From assembly GCF_017583045.1 (NCBI RefSeq), contig NZ_JAGFBF010000001.1, positions 868,001 to 932,000 on the forward strand: a stretch of 64,000 nt of DNA. The letters run 5' to 3'. The position numbers and the translations under genes are program-made. The first letter of the stretch is position 1. Every line of letters starts with the position of its first letter. Of this stretch, positions 18,966 to 28,121 are shown piece after piece. The DNA comes from Leucobacter tardus (GTDB lineage Bacteria > Actinomycetota > Actinomycetes > Actinomycetales > Microbacteriaceae). The notes beneath the pieces are model-generated. The model saw nothing but the letters and a program-made list of their open reading frames with translations. It ran no database searches and was not told the origin of the DNA.

Positions 18966-21785
18966 GTGAAGGGCGAGAAGAAGCTCGTAATCGTGGAGTC
19001 GCCGACCAAGGCGCGCACGATCAGCGGATACCTGGGCGATGACTACGAAGTGATCGCCTCGGTCGGACACATCCGCGACCTCGCAGAGCCGTCCGAGCTT
19101 CCGGCCGAACTCAAAAAGGGCCCCTTCGGCAAGTTCGCCGTCGACGTCGAGAACGACTTCACCCCCTACTACGTGGTCGGCGACAACAAGAAGAAGACCG
19201 TCTCCGAGCTCAAACGAGCACTGAAGGGCGCCGACGAACTCTGGCTCGCCACTGATGAGGACCGCGAGGGCGAAGCCATCGCGTGGCACCTGCTCGAAGT
19301 GCTGAAGCCGAAGGTCCCGGTCCGCCGCATGGTCTTCCACGAGATCACCAAAGACGCGATCGAAGAGGCGAAAGCCAATACCCGCGACATCGACCTCTCG
19401 CTCGTCGACGCGCAGGAGACCCGCCGCATTCTCGACCGGCTCTACGGGTACGACATCTCGCCCGTGCTGTGGCGCAAGGTCGCACCGAAGCTCTCCGCCG
19501 GTCGCGTGCAGTCCGCCGCCACGCGCCTCGTCGTCGATCGCGAGCGGGAGCGACTCGCCTTCACCACCGCCGAGTACTGGGACCTCTCCGCAATCTTTAG
19601 TCCGGGTGCGGACGCCGACGATCCCACCGATTTCCGGGCGAAACTCGTTCGACTCGGCGCGCAGCGGCTCGCGACCGGAGGCGACTTCGGCGACGACGGC
19701 GCGCTGAAGGCGAAGTCGTCGAGCGCAGGCGTGATCCCGCTCGAGCGCGACCGTGCCGAGCGGCTGGCCGAACTGCTCCGCGACGGACTGCGCGCCGCCG
19801 TCAGCTCGGTCGAGACGAAGCCGCACACCCGACGCCCGGCAGCACCGTTCACCACGTCGACCCTGCAGCAGGAGGCCTCGCGCAAACTGCGGTACACCTC
19901 GCGTCAGACGATGTCGTTCGCGCAGTCGCTGTACGAGAACGGTCACATCACCTATATGCGAACGGACTCGCCGTCGCTGTCGAAGCAGGCGGTCCAGGCG
20001 GCACGCTCGCAGGCCAGCGAACTCTACGGGTCGCAGACCGTGCCCGACAAGCCGCGCGTGTACACCGGCAAGTCGAAGGGCGCTCAGGAGGCCCACGAGG
20101 CCATTCGCCCCGCAGGTGACGTCTTCCAGCGCCCGAACGCGCTGAAGGGCAAGCTCACGCAGGGCGAGCACGCCCTGTACGAACTCATCTGGAAGCGGAC
20201 CGTCGCGAGCCAGATGGCAGACGCCAAGGGCTCCACCGACACCGTCACGCTCGCCGTCGACGTGCAGGAGGCCGGAGCCGACGCCCCGACCCGCGCCGAA
20301 TTCACCGCCAGCGGCACCGTCATCACGTTCCCCGGCTTCCTCCTCGCCTACGAGGAGGGACGCGACGAGAAGCGCGGCGACACCGACCAGAACGTCGCAC
20401 TGCCGCAGCTCTCCGAGGGGCAGAGCCTCGGCGTGATCGAGCCGGAGGCCAAGGGACACGAGACGAGCCCGCCACCGCGCTACACCGAGGCCAGCCTCAC
20501 GAAGCGGCTCGAAGACCTCGGCGTCGGCCGACCCTCCACCTACGCGGCGATCATCAGCACCATCATGGATCGCGGCTACGTGACGAAGAAGGGGCAGGCC
20601 CTCGTGCCTAGCTGGATCGCCTTCTCGGTGGTCCGTCTGCTCGAAGATCACTTCTCGGAACTGGTCGACTACGACTTCACCGCCTCGATGGAGAACGATC
20701 TCGACCGCATCGCGGCCGGCGACGCCGACCGAGGCACCTGGCTCGGCGAATTCTACTTCGGTACCGACGCCCACCCTGGGCTCCGCGGCGTGGTGGACAA
20801 CCTGGGTGAGATCGACGCCCGAGCGATCAACACCATCAAGATCGACGACGGCATCTCGCTGCGCATCGGCAAGTACGGTCCGTTCCTCGAGGTGTTCGAC
20901 GAGAAGTCCGAAGTGACGGAGGGCGGCGAGCTGAAGCCCCGCTCGGTCAACATTCCCGACGGTCTCGCGCCGGATGAGCTGACGGCCGCGAAGGCCCGCG
21001 AGCTCGCCGCCGCCGAGCCGGCCGAGGATCGCGTCGTCGGCCTGCACCCGCAGACGGGCAAGCGCATCGTGGCGAAGAACGGACGATTCGGTCCGTTCGT
21101 CACCGAGCTCCCGGATGAGGGTGAGGAACTGCCGAAGGGGCAGAAGCCGCGCACCGCATCGCTGTTCAAATCGATGGACCCCGCGACGGTCGACCTCGAC
21201 ACCGCGGTGGCGCTCATCGACCTGCCGCGCGTCGTCGGGGTGGATCCTGAGTCCGAGACCGAGATCACCGCGCAGAACGGACGCTACGGCCCCTACTTGA
21301 AGAAGGGCACCGATACCCGCACCCTGCCGAGCGAGGACGCGATCTTCTCGATCGATCTCGCCGGTGCGCAAGAACTTTTCGCGCAGCCCAAGTACGGTGC
21401 GAAGCGGGCCTCCAGTGCGCTGAAGGAGTTCGACGCCGATCCGGCGAGCGGCAAACCGATCAAGCTGCGCGACGGCCGGTTCGGCCCGTACGTGACCGAT
21501 GGTGAGACGAACGCGACCATCCCGCGGGGTGAGAACGTCGACGACGTCACGTTCGACCGCGCCGTCGAGCTGCTCGCCATCAAGCGCGCCAAGGGTCCGG
21601 CCAAGAAGAAGGCTCCCGCGAAGAAGAAGGCTCCGGCGAAGAAGGCCACGACGACGAAGAGTCCGGCGAAGTCCGCGGCTCAGAAGTCATCCGGTACGGT
21701 CGATCCCGCCCGCTCTGCGGCAGCGAAGAAGGCGGCCGCCACCCGTGCCGCGAACCGGGCGGCCGCCGAGGCCGCGCAGAGCTGA
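18966..21785 (+). CDS. topA: DNA topoisomerase I
   Basis: Type IA topoisomerase that relaxes negative supercoils. The Toprim domain begins at KKLVIVESPTKARTISGYLG and includes LATDEDREGEAIAWHL. The active site is HITYMRTDS with Tyr330 and Arg332. Beyond the core lie several tandem topo C-terminal repeats of the KYGPFLEV and NGRFGPFVTE type, then a Lys/Ala-rich tail in place of zinc fingers, as usual for actinobacteria. The 939-residue length fits. GTG at 18966 is chosen because TGAGGAG at 18955-18961 precedes it; GTG at 18954 has no ribosome site. The 187 bases upstream (18779-18965) contain no gene. tmk follows ten bases downstream. Confidence 0.96.
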   Translation: MKGEKKLVIVESPTKARTISGYLGDDYEVIASVGHIRDLAEPSELPAELKKGPFGKFAVDVENDFTPYYVVGDNKKKTVSELKRALKGADELWLATDEDREGEAIAWHLLEVLKPKVPVRRMVFHEITKDAIEEAKANTRDIDLSLVDAQETRRILDRLYGYDISPVLWRKVAPKLSAGRVQSAATRLVVDRERERLAFTTAEYWDLSAIFSPGADADDPTDFRAKLVRLGAQRLATGGDFGDDGALKAKSSSAGVIPLERDRAERLAELLRDGLRAAVSSVETKPHTRRPAAPFTTSTLQQEASRKLRYTSRQTMSFAQSLYENGHITYMRTDSPSLSKQAVQAARSQASELYGSQTVPDKPRVYTGKSKGAQEAHEAIRPAGDVFQRPNALKGKLTQGEHALYELIWKRTVASQMADAKGSTDTVTLAVDVQEAGADAPTRAEFTASGTVITFPGFLLAYEEGRDEKRGDTDQNVALPQLSEGQSLGVIEPEAKGHETSPPPRYTEASLTKRLEDLGVGRPSTYAAIISTIMDRGYVTKKGQALVPSWIAFSVVRLLEDHFSELVDYDFTASMENDLDRIAAGDADRGTWLGEFYFGTDAHPGLRGVVDNLGEIDARAINTIKIDDGISLRIGKYGPFLEVFDEKSEVTEGGELKPRSVNIPDGLAPDELTAAKARELAAAEPAEDRVVGLHPQTGKRIVAKNGRFGPFVTELPDEGEELPKGQKPRTASLFKSMDPATVDLDTAVALIDLPRVVGVDPESETEITAQNGRYGPYLKKGTDTRTLPSEDAIFSIDLAGAQELFAQPKYGAKRASSALKEFDADPASGKPIKLRDGRFGPYVTDGETNATIPRGENVDDVTFDRAVELLAIKRAKGPAKKKAPAKKKAPAKKATTTKSPAKSAAQKSSGTVDPARSAAAKKAAATRAANRAAAEAAQS

Positions 21786-21795
21786 CCGGCGCGTC

Positions 21796-22416
21796 GTGAG
21801 CGGACTGTTCATCACCCTCGAGGGTGGCGACGGCGCGGGCAAATCGACGCAGGTCGAACTCCTGCAGGCCTGGCTCGAAGCGCGCGGCCACGAAGTGGTC
21901 CGCACCCGCGAGCCCGGTGGAACCATGCTCGGCGTCGAGCTGCGGAAGCTGCTGCTGCACGGTGAACACGTCGACCCGCGCGCCGAAGCACTGCTGTACG
22001 CCGCAGACCGCGCGCAGCACATCGCGACGATCGTGCGCCCGGCACTCGAGCGCGGAGCGATCGTGGTGCAGGATCGCTACATCGACTCCTCGCTCGCATA
22101 TCAAGGCGCTGGCCGCGTGCTCGACATCGCAGACGTCAGACGGCTCAGCGACTGGGCGACAGAGGGCCTGCAGCCGCGAGTGACCGCGATCCTCGACATC
22201 GCACCTCAGGACGCCGCGGCGCGCAGGCATGCTCGCGGTGGAGCCGCCGACCGACTCGAATCCGAAGCCGCGACGTTCCATGAGGCGGTCCGTGACGGCT
22301 TCCTCGCGATTGCGGCGGCGGACCCGGATCGCTGCGTCGTCATCGACGCCACACTGCCCGTGGACGAGGTCCACGCGCAGATCCTCGCGCGCGTCACGCC
22401 GCACTTGCCGCAGTAG
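21796..22416 (+). CDS. tmk: Thymidylate kinase
   Basis: Phosphorylates dTMP to dTDP. The 206-residue product has the P-loop LEGGDGAGKST at about 8-18, TREPGGT, the DRYIDSSLAYQG motif, and a lid region around RRHARGGAADRLES. GTG at 21796 lies ten bases after topA, so the genes are likely co-transcribed. In many actinobacteria tmk is followed directly by holB (delta prime); here the next gene is purL on the other strand, so holB is not in this window. Confidence 0.93.
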   Translation: MSGLFITLEGGDGAGKSTQVELLQAWLEARGHEVVRTREPGGTMLGVELRKLLLHGEHVDPRAEALLYAADRAQHIATIVRPALERGAIVVQDRYIDSSLAYQGAGRVLDIADVRRLSDWATEGLQPRVTAILDIAPQDAAARRHARGGAADRLESEAATFHEAVRDGFLAIAAADPDRCVVIDATLPVDEVHAQILARVTPHLPQ

Positions 22417-22470
22417 CTCAACGTCGCCGTTCAGACGGCACTGGCGCGTCCAGATTCCGACCCCGGACAG

Positions 22471-22515
22471 CGCTGCGCCCCGACACCCGAGTGCATCGGG
22501 CGCCGGGGCGCAGCG
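22471..22515. terminator. Bidirectional terminator between tmk and purL
   Basis: CGCTGCGCCCCG (22471-22482) pairs perfectly with CGGGGCGCAGCG (22504-22515) between the convergent tmk and purL. Confidence 0.65.
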
Positions 22516-22529
22516 GGTCGGATCAGCGT

Positions 22530-24857
22530 TTACTCGGCGATGATCTGCCCGAAGCGATCGGGGAGCGTCGCCGACCAGGCCGAACGGAGTTCGGCGAGCG
22601 GCAGGGTGAAGCGATCCTGCAGTTCGATAGCCGCGTCTGCACCCCGGCCGTCGGTCACGCCGATCTTCAGCACCGGGTAGTCGCGTCCCTCGCAGAGACC
22701 GCGGAACTTCACGTCCTCCTCGTGCGGAACCGCGACGAGCACACGCGCCTGCGACTCGGAGAAGAGCGCCGCAGCGGCGTCGACGCCGTCACGCTCCATG
22801 ATCTCCTCGATCCAGACGCGGGCACCGGTGCCGAAACGGAGGGACCCGTCGGTGAGCGCCTGCGCGAGGCCGCCCTCGGAGAGATCCACCGAGCCGGAGA
22901 GCAGCCCGCCCTGGGTCGCGGCGTGCAGCAGATCGGCGAGTGACCGCTCGGCTGCGAGATCGGCCATCGGGGGAACGCCACCGAGGTGGTCGTGCACCGC
23001 TCCGGCCCAGGCGGAGCCGTCGAGCTCATCGCGCGTCGTGCCGAGGAGGTAGAGGTGGTCGCCCTCGTCCTGCCAGCCGCTCGGTACGCGCCGTGCCACA
23101 TCGTCGATGATGCCGAGCACGCCGACGACGGGCGTCGGGTGGATCGCGGTGTCGCCCGTCTGGTTGTACAGCGAGACGTTGCCGCCCGTGACGGGAGTCT
23201 CGAGTGCGAGGCAGGCGTCCGAGAGCCCCTCGACGGCGCGCGAGAACTGCCACATGACCTCGGGATCCTCCGGGCTGCCGAAGTTCAGGCAGTCGGTGAC
23301 GGCGGTCGGCACGGCGCCCGACGCGGCGACGTTGCGGTACGCCTCGGCGAGCGCGAGCTGGGCGCCGGTGTAGGGGTCGAGCTGGCTGTAGCGACCGTTC
23401 GCGTCCGTCGAGATCGCGACGCCGAGTCCGCTCTCCTCATCGACGCGGATCATGCCGGCGCCGTCGGGGAAGGAGAGCGCCGTGTTGCCGAGCACGTACG
23501 TGTCGTACTGATTGGTGACCCACGAGACATCGGCCTGGTTCGGCGACGCCGCGACGGCGATGAGCTGCGCCCGCAGGTCGTCACCGGTTTCGGGGCGTGC
23601 GAGGCCGTCGGCGCGAACGCCGGAGGCCTGCAGCGCGTCGATCCACGACGGGTATGCGACCGGGCGCTCGTAGACGGGACCGTCCACGGCGACGGTGCGC
23701 GGGTCGACGTTCACGATCTCTTCGCCGCGCCAGTTGATGACGAGGCGACCCGTGTCGGTGACTTCGCCGAGCACGCTGGTCTCAACATCCCACTTCGCGG
23801 TGACCGCGAGGAACGCGTCGAGCTGCTCAGGGCGCACGACGGCCATCATGCGCTCCTGGCTCTCCGACATGAGGATCTCCTCGGCCGTGAGCGACGGATC
23901 GCGGAGCAGCACGCTGTCGAGCTCGATGAACATGCCGCCGTCACCGTTGGAGGCGAGCTCGGAGGTGGCGCACGAGATGCCGGCCGCACCGAGATCCTGG
24001 ATCCCCTCGACGAGCTCGCCCTGGAAGAGTTCGAGGCAGCACTCGATGAGCACCTTCTCGGCGAACGGGTCGCCGACCTGCACGGCGGGCCGCTTCGTCG
24101 GGCCGCCCTCGCTGAAGCTGTCGGAAGCCAGGATCGAGGCGCCGCCGATGCCGTCGCCGCCGGTACGGGCGCCGAAGAGCACGACCTTGTTGCCGGTGCC
24201 CGACGCGTTCGCGAGGTGGAGGTCTTCGTGGCGCAAGACGCCGACGCCGAGCGCGTTCACGAGCGGGTTCGCCTGGTACACGCCGTCGAAGACCGTCTCA
24301 CCACCGAGGTTCGGCAGTCCGAGGCAGTTCGCGTAGAAGCTGATGCCGGAGACGACGCCGTGCACGACGCGGGCGGTATCGGGGTCGTCGACGGCGCCGA
24401 AGCGCAACTGATCCATCACCGCGACCGGCCGGGCGCCCATGGAGATGATGTCGCGGATGATGCCGCCGACACCGGTGGCCGCGCCTTGGAAGGGCTCGAT
24501 GTACGAGGGGTGGTTGTGGCTCTCGACCTTGAAGGTCACGGCCCAGCCCTCGCCGATGTCGATCACACCGGCGTTCTCGCCCATGCCGACGAGCAGGCGC
24601 TCGCGCATCTTGTCGGTGACCTTCTTGCCGAATTGCCGCAGGTAGATCTTCGACGACTTGTACGAGCAGTGCTCCGACCACATCACCGAATACATGGCGA
24701 GCTCGCCCGAGGTCGGTCGGCGGCCGAGGATCTCACGGATGCGGTCGTACTCATCGGGCTTCAGCCCGAGCGCGCCGTACGGCTGCTCCTTCTCCGGGCT
24801 CGCGATGGCGTCGGCGACAGTGTCTGGGCGGGGCTCTACGGCGGTGCTATCGGTCAC
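22530..24857 (-). CDS. purL: Phosphoribosylformylglycinamidine synthase, large subunit PurL
   Basis: Converts FGAR to FGAM with ATP and ammonia delivered by PurQ. At 775 residues it is the small form that works with PurS and PurQ, both encoded at 35.4-36.4 kb. Motifs are [34 protein letters not shown], the glycine-rich [17 protein letters not shown], and [15 protein letters not shown]. The start is GTG at 24857, with TAGACT six bases upstream on the minus strand and no ribosome site. It lies alone between two convergent or divergent neighbours. Confidence 0.96.
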   Translation of the reverse strand: MTDSTAVEPRPDTVADAIASPEKEQPYGALGLKPDEYDRIREILGRRPTSGELAMYSVMWSEHCSYKSSKIYLRQFGKKVTDKMRERLLVGMGENAGVIDIGEGWAVTFKVESHNHPSYIEPFQGAATGVGGIIRDIISMGARPVAVMDQLRFGAVDDPDTARVVHGVVSGISFYANCLGLPNLGGETVFDGVYQANPLVNALGVGVLRHEDLHLANASGTGNKVVLFGARTGGDGIGGASILASDSFSEGGPTKRPAVQVGDPFAEKVLIECCLELFQGELVEGIQDLGAAGISCATSELASNGDGGMFIELDSVLLRDPSLTAEEILMSESQERMMAVVRPEQLDAFLAVTAKWDVETSVLGEVTDTGRLVINWRGEEIVNVDPRTVAVDGPVYERPVAYPSWIDALQASGVRADGLARPETGDDLRAQLIAVAASPNQADVSWVTNQYDTYVLGNTALSFPDGAGMIRVDEESGLGVAISTDANGRYSQLDPYTGAQLALAEAYRNVAASGAVPTAVTDCLNFGSPEDPEVMWQFSRAVEGLSDACLALETPVTGGNVSLYNQTGDTAIHPTPVVGVLGIIDDVARRVPSGWQDEGDHLYLLGTTRDELDGSAWAGAVHDHLGGVPPMADLAAERSLADLLHAATQGGLLSGSVDLSEGGLAQALTDGSLRFGTGARVWIEEIMERDGVDAAAALFSESQARVLVAVPHEEDVKFRGLCEGRDYPVLKIGVTDGRGADAAIELQDRFTLPLAELRSAWSATLPDRFGQIIAE

Positions 24858-24863
24858 CCCGAC

Positions 24864-24869
24864 AGTCTA
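24864..24869 (-). promoter_or_regulatory. Probable -10 box of purL
   Basis: On the minus strand TAGACT is followed six bases later by GTG at 24857, consistent with a leaderless message. Confidence 0.45.
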
Positions 24870-24921
24870 CCGGGGTCCTGCGCATTGCTCTTTTCCAGTG
24901 CGGCAGTGCACACTCAAGAGT

Positions 24922-25869
24922 ATGAATGATCCGAACACCCAGATGCAGGAACCGCAGCAGGTGCCGACCGCGAAGCCTCACGAGGGCGATCAGCACCGGC
25001 TTTCCCCGTTCCTCAAGGTCAGCATCATCCTGCTCGCCGCGCTGACGATCGCCTCGATCTCGCTGCTCTTCCTCGGTGACTTCGAAGGGCGCTTCGAGCG
25101 GGTGTTCTCGACCTTCGCGCTGTTCACCGTGTTCGTGCTCTTCACGGCGTTCGATACGAGTCGCGAGCGCAAGTCCGAGTGGTACGCGCCGGTCGCTCTG
25201 ATCGCGAACACCTACATTCTCGGATTGCTGCTCATCGTGATCTGGATGACGTCGTACGACCCCTTCACCCTCGGTTTCGAGATCTTCTGGAAGTCGGTCG
25301 TGGTGATCGGGGTGACGCGACTCGTCATCCTCTGCTGCCAGATCCTCCTGAGCCTCGGTGCGCATTTCCCGCCGGTCGTGCCCCGGTTCGGCTTCATCAC
25401 GAGCATTCTCGCGGTGCTCTCGGGCATCATGTTCACCGCTCCCGTCGGGATCGAGTCCTTCGACCTCACGGTTCCGGATCTGTACTGGAAGCTCGCGACG
25501 GCGACGCTGATCCTCACGGCGCTGGGGCTCGCCATCACGCTGCTGCTCCGGTGGACCTACGGGGCGGATCGCCGCGCCGCGGCGCGGGCCGAGCGCGAGG
25601 CGGCAGTTGCGCGTCGGGCGCCGCAGCTGCCCGGCCACCCGCCGCAGCAGGGTCAGCCGTACGGCCCCGGTGCGGGTCAGCCGCAGGCGCGGTCGGATCG
25701 ACACGCCCCCGCACCTCAGCAGCCAGCTGCTCCGCGGCCGCAGGTGCATGACGAGCAGCAGTTGCTCCCGTGGCCCACATACCCCGACGGCCGTCCGTTG
25801 CCCATGCGCCCGGACGGCCAACCCGACTTTTCGGCACTGCAGCACCCCGGGGGCCCCGGGCGCCCGTGA
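24922..25869 (+). CDS. Six-TM membrane protein with Pro/Gln-rich tail
   Basis: Not recognised as a named family. The 315-residue product has a short polar N-terminus and six hydrophobic segments between about residues 30 and 212 (for example ISLLFLGDF after TM1 and TSILAVLSGIMFTAPVG as TM5). A ~100-residue tail rich in Pro, Gln and Ala follows and ends near WPTYPDGRPLPMRPDG. ATG at 24922 has CACACT seven bases upstream, a weak -10 candidate. The gene is divergent from purL and ends at a strong terminator, so it is a single-gene unit. Confidence 0.65.
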   Translation: MNDPNTQMQEPQQVPTAKPHEGDQHRLSPFLKVSIILLAALTIASISLLFLGDFEGRFERVFSTFALFTVFVLFTAFDTSRERKSEWYAPVALIANTYILGLLLIVIWMTSYDPFTLGFEIFWKSVVVIGVTRLVILCCQILLSLGAHFPPVVPRFGFITSILAVLSGIMFTAPVGIESFDLTVPDLYWKLATATLILTALGLAITLLLRWTYGADRRAAARAEREAAVARRAPQLPGHPPQQGQPYGPGAGQPQARSDRHAPAPQQPAAPRPQVHDEQQLLPWPTYPDGRPLPMRPDGQPDFSALQHPGGPGRP

Positions 25870-25870
25870 G

Positions 25871-25911
25871 AAATGCGGTGGCGACGATATCCGTCGCCAC
25901 CGCATTTTTTG
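25871..25911 (+). terminator. Strong intrinsic terminator
   Basis: A 16-base perfect stem (25871-25886 with 25892-25907) around a five-base loop, followed by a T-rich run (CATTTTTTG). It is the best classic rho-independent terminator in the window and insulates the iron operon that follows. Confidence 0.9.
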
Positions 25912-25917
25912 TTCACC

Positions 25918-25954
25918 TTGAACATCTGATGATGTAGAGGATAGGCTTACCTCA
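25918..25954 (+). promoter_or_regulatory. Promoter with DtxR/IdeR-type iron box
   Basis: TTGAAC at 25918-25923 and TAGGCT at 25942-25947 form a promoter with an 18-base spacer. AGAGGATAGGCTTACCTCA at 25936-25954 matches 14 of 19 positions of the DtxR consensus TTAGGTTAGGCTAACCTAA and covers the -10 box. Repression by an iron-loaded DtxR/IdeR protein is the natural reading. It lies 90 bases before the siderophore-binding protein gene. Confidence 0.8.
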
Positions 25955-26043
25955 ATCCCACCGACAGCGTGGGATTCGCTGTGCCGCGAGACTGCGGGTC
26001 GTTCGTAGCCAGCTGTTCCTTTTCGAGCGAGGGAGTCACCCCC

Positions 26044-27033
26044 ATGTCCATTCGTCATGCCCGACCGGCCGCGTTCGCCGCGGCGACCCTGGGCGCCGCT
26101 CTGGCGCTGACCGGCTGCGCCGCAGGCGACTCCGGGGGCGCGAGCGAGTCGACCGCCGCTTCGACCGTCACGATCACGGACAATCACGGCGAGGTCGAGG
26201 TGCCGGTCAACCCCGAGAAGGTCGTCGCGCTCGACAACCACGTCTTCGAGACGCTGGACGAGTGGGATATCCCGCTGGCGGCAGCGCCGAAGGGCCTGAT
26301 GGGGGACAACTGGCCCGAGTACACGGACGACGAGGCCGTCGGCGATGTCGGTACCCACCGCGAGCCGAACCTGGAAGCCGTGGTCGCTGCCCAGCCCGAC
26401 CTGATCATCGGCGGGTACCGCTTCGGCGATTCCTACGACGACCTCGTGGCGCAGAACCCCGATGCCGTGGTCATCGAGATTGCCCCGCGGGAGGGCGAGG
26501 ACGCGATCGCCGAGCTGAAGCGCGAGACGGAGATTCTCGGGCAGATCTTCGCCCACGAGGACGAGGCTGCGCAGATCAACACGGATCTCGACGAGTCGAT
26601 CGCGGCGGCCCAGGACGCGTACGACGGCGAGGGCACCGTCATGGGTCTGCTCACGTCGGGCGGCAAGATCGAGTTCGCGGCCCCGGTCACCGGCCGCGCG
26701 GTCGGTCCGGTCTTCCCGGCGCTCGACCTCGTGCCGGCGCTCGACCGCGAAGCCGAGGACAGTTCCCACGGCGACGACATCAGCGTCGAGGCGATCGCGG
26801 ATGCGAACCCCGACTGGATCGTCGTGCTCGATCGCGACGCGTCGTTCACGGAGCCCGAACCAGGCTTCGTGCCGGCCGAGGAGCTCATCTCCGGTTCCGA
26901 AGCGCTGCAGCAGACGACCGCGGTGCAGAACGATCAGGTGGTCTACCTCGATCCGAGCTTCTACCTGACCGAGGACATTCAGGCGTACACGCACCTCTTC
27001 GATCAGCTGCAGGAGGCGTTCAGCGCCGCATGA
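26044..27033 (+). CDS. Iron-siderophore ABC transporter, substrate-binding lipoprotein
   Basis: Captures ferric siderophore outside the membrane. The 329-residue product has a signal peptide with lipobox LTGC (lipid-carrying Cys25), an Ala/Ser linker, then the two-lobed FecB/FhuD-type fold. Segments include VTITDNHGEVEVPVNPEKVVALDN cut into family blocks, AVGDVGTHREPNLEAV and AAQPDLIIGG. ATG at 26044 follows GAGGGAG. Overall it resembles YclQ/FatB-type binding proteins, so a catecholate-type ligand is plausible but not shown. Its stop overlaps the first permease start (ATGA). Confidence 0.9.
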   Translation: MSIRHARPAAFAAATLGAALALTGCAAGDSGGASESTAASTVTITDNHGEVEVPVNPEKVVALDNHVFETLDEWDIPLAAAPKGLMGDNWPEYTDDEAVGDVGTHREPNLEAVVAAQPDLIIGGYRFGDSYDDLVAQNPDAVVIEIAPREGEDAIAELKRETEILGQIFAHEDEAAQINTDLDESIAAAQDAYDGEGTVMGLLTSGGKIEFAAPVTGRAVGPVFPALDLVPALDREAEDSSHGDDISVEAIADANPDWIVVLDRDASFTEPEPGFVPAEELISGSEALQQTTAVQNDQVVYLDPSFYLTEDIQAYTHLFDQLQEAFSAA

Positions 27034-28121
27034 GCCGAGATCACGGCTCCGCGGCGGAGCGCCGTGCAGACGGGGCGCCCACCGACAGTGGTGGGCGCCC
27101 CGTCGGGCGCACCCCGGTGAGCGACGAGGTGCCGCCGGGTGCGGTGCCCGAACCCGATATCGCGGCGCATCGACCACCACGGCCGCGACCGTGGCGTCTC
27201 GGCGTCGCGGTCATCGTCGTGCTGCTGCTGCTGATCGCATCACTGGCCGTCGGGGTCTACGACATCGCCGACGGCGAGTTCGGGGCCGAGATGTTCTGGA
27301 TCACGCGGGTACCCCGTACGCTCGCACTGGTGCTCGCCGGTGCCGCGATGGCGACGAGCGGACTGGTGATGCAGATGCTGACGCAGAACCGGTTCGTCGA
27401 TGCCACGACCTCGGGCACCACCGAGTGGGCCGCGCTCGGCCTGCTCCTCACCACGCTGCTCGCCCCGACGGTCGGCCTGGTCGGCCGCATGGTCGTGTCG
27501 AGCGTGTTCGCCTTCGTCGGGGCGATGGCGTTCCTGCTGATCCTGCGGCGCATCGTGATCCGGACGACCCTGGTGGTCCCGCTCATCGGGATCATGCTCG
27601 GCGCCGTGGTCAGCGCCGTCACGACGTTCCTCGCGGCGCAGTTCAACCTGCTGCAGATGGTGTCCACCTGGTTCATGGGCAGTTTCACTCCCGTCGTGCG
27701 GGGCAACTACGAGGTGCTCTGGATCGTCGCGGTGGTGACGGTGCTCGTCTTCATCAGCGCCGATCGCATCACGGTCGCCGGCCTCGGCAAAGACGTCGCG
27801 ACGAGCGTCGGCGTGAAGTACGAGGCCGTGCTCATCGCGGGAACGGCGCTCGTCGCCGTCGCCGCAGGGGTGACCACCGTGGTCGTCGGGTTTCTTCCGT
27901 TCCTCGGTCTGGTCGTGCCGAACATCGTCGCGATGGTCCGCGGCGATCACGTGCGCAGCAATCTGCCCTGGGTGTGCCTCGGCGGCATCGCCTTGGTGAC
28001 CGTCTGCGACCTCATCGGAAGGACGATACGCATGCCGTTCGAGATCCCCGTCTCCATGGTGCTCGGCCTCATCGGCGCGACCGTGTTCGTGACGCTCCTG
28101 CTGAGGCAGCGTCGTGTCTGA
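27030..28121 (+). CDS. Iron-siderophore ABC transporter permease (FecCD family), first
   Basis: Membrane half-channel of the ferric siderophore importer. The 363-residue product has a ~55-residue polar N-terminal extension rich in Pro and Arg, then about nine hydrophobic helices. FecCD motifs seen are RVPRTLALVLAGAAMATSG, LGIMLGAVVSAVTTF in part, GVTTVVVGFLPFLGLVVPNI and a C-terminal LGLIGATVFVTLLL. It starts at ATG 27030, overlapping the binding-protein stop, and its own end overlaps the second permease by eight bases. All four genes form one tight operon under the iron box. Confidence 0.9.
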   Translation: MSRDHGSAAERRADGAPTDSGGRPVGRTPVSDEVPPGAVPEPDIAAHRPPRPRPWRLGVAVIVVLLLLIASLAVGVYDIADGEFGAEMFWITRVPRTLALVLAGAAMATSGLVMQMLTQNRFVDATTSGTTEWAALGLLLTTLLAPTVGLVGRMVVSSVFAFVGAMAFLLILRRIVIRTTLVVPLIGIMLGAVVSAVTTFLAAQFNLLQMVSTWFMGSFTPVVRGNYEVLWIVAVVTVLVFISADRITVAGLGKDVATSVGVKYEAVLIAGTALVAVAAGVTTVVVGFLPFLGLVVPNIVAMVRGDHVRSNLPWVCLGGIALVTVCDLIGRTIRMPFEIPVSMVLGLIGATVFVTLLLRQRRV

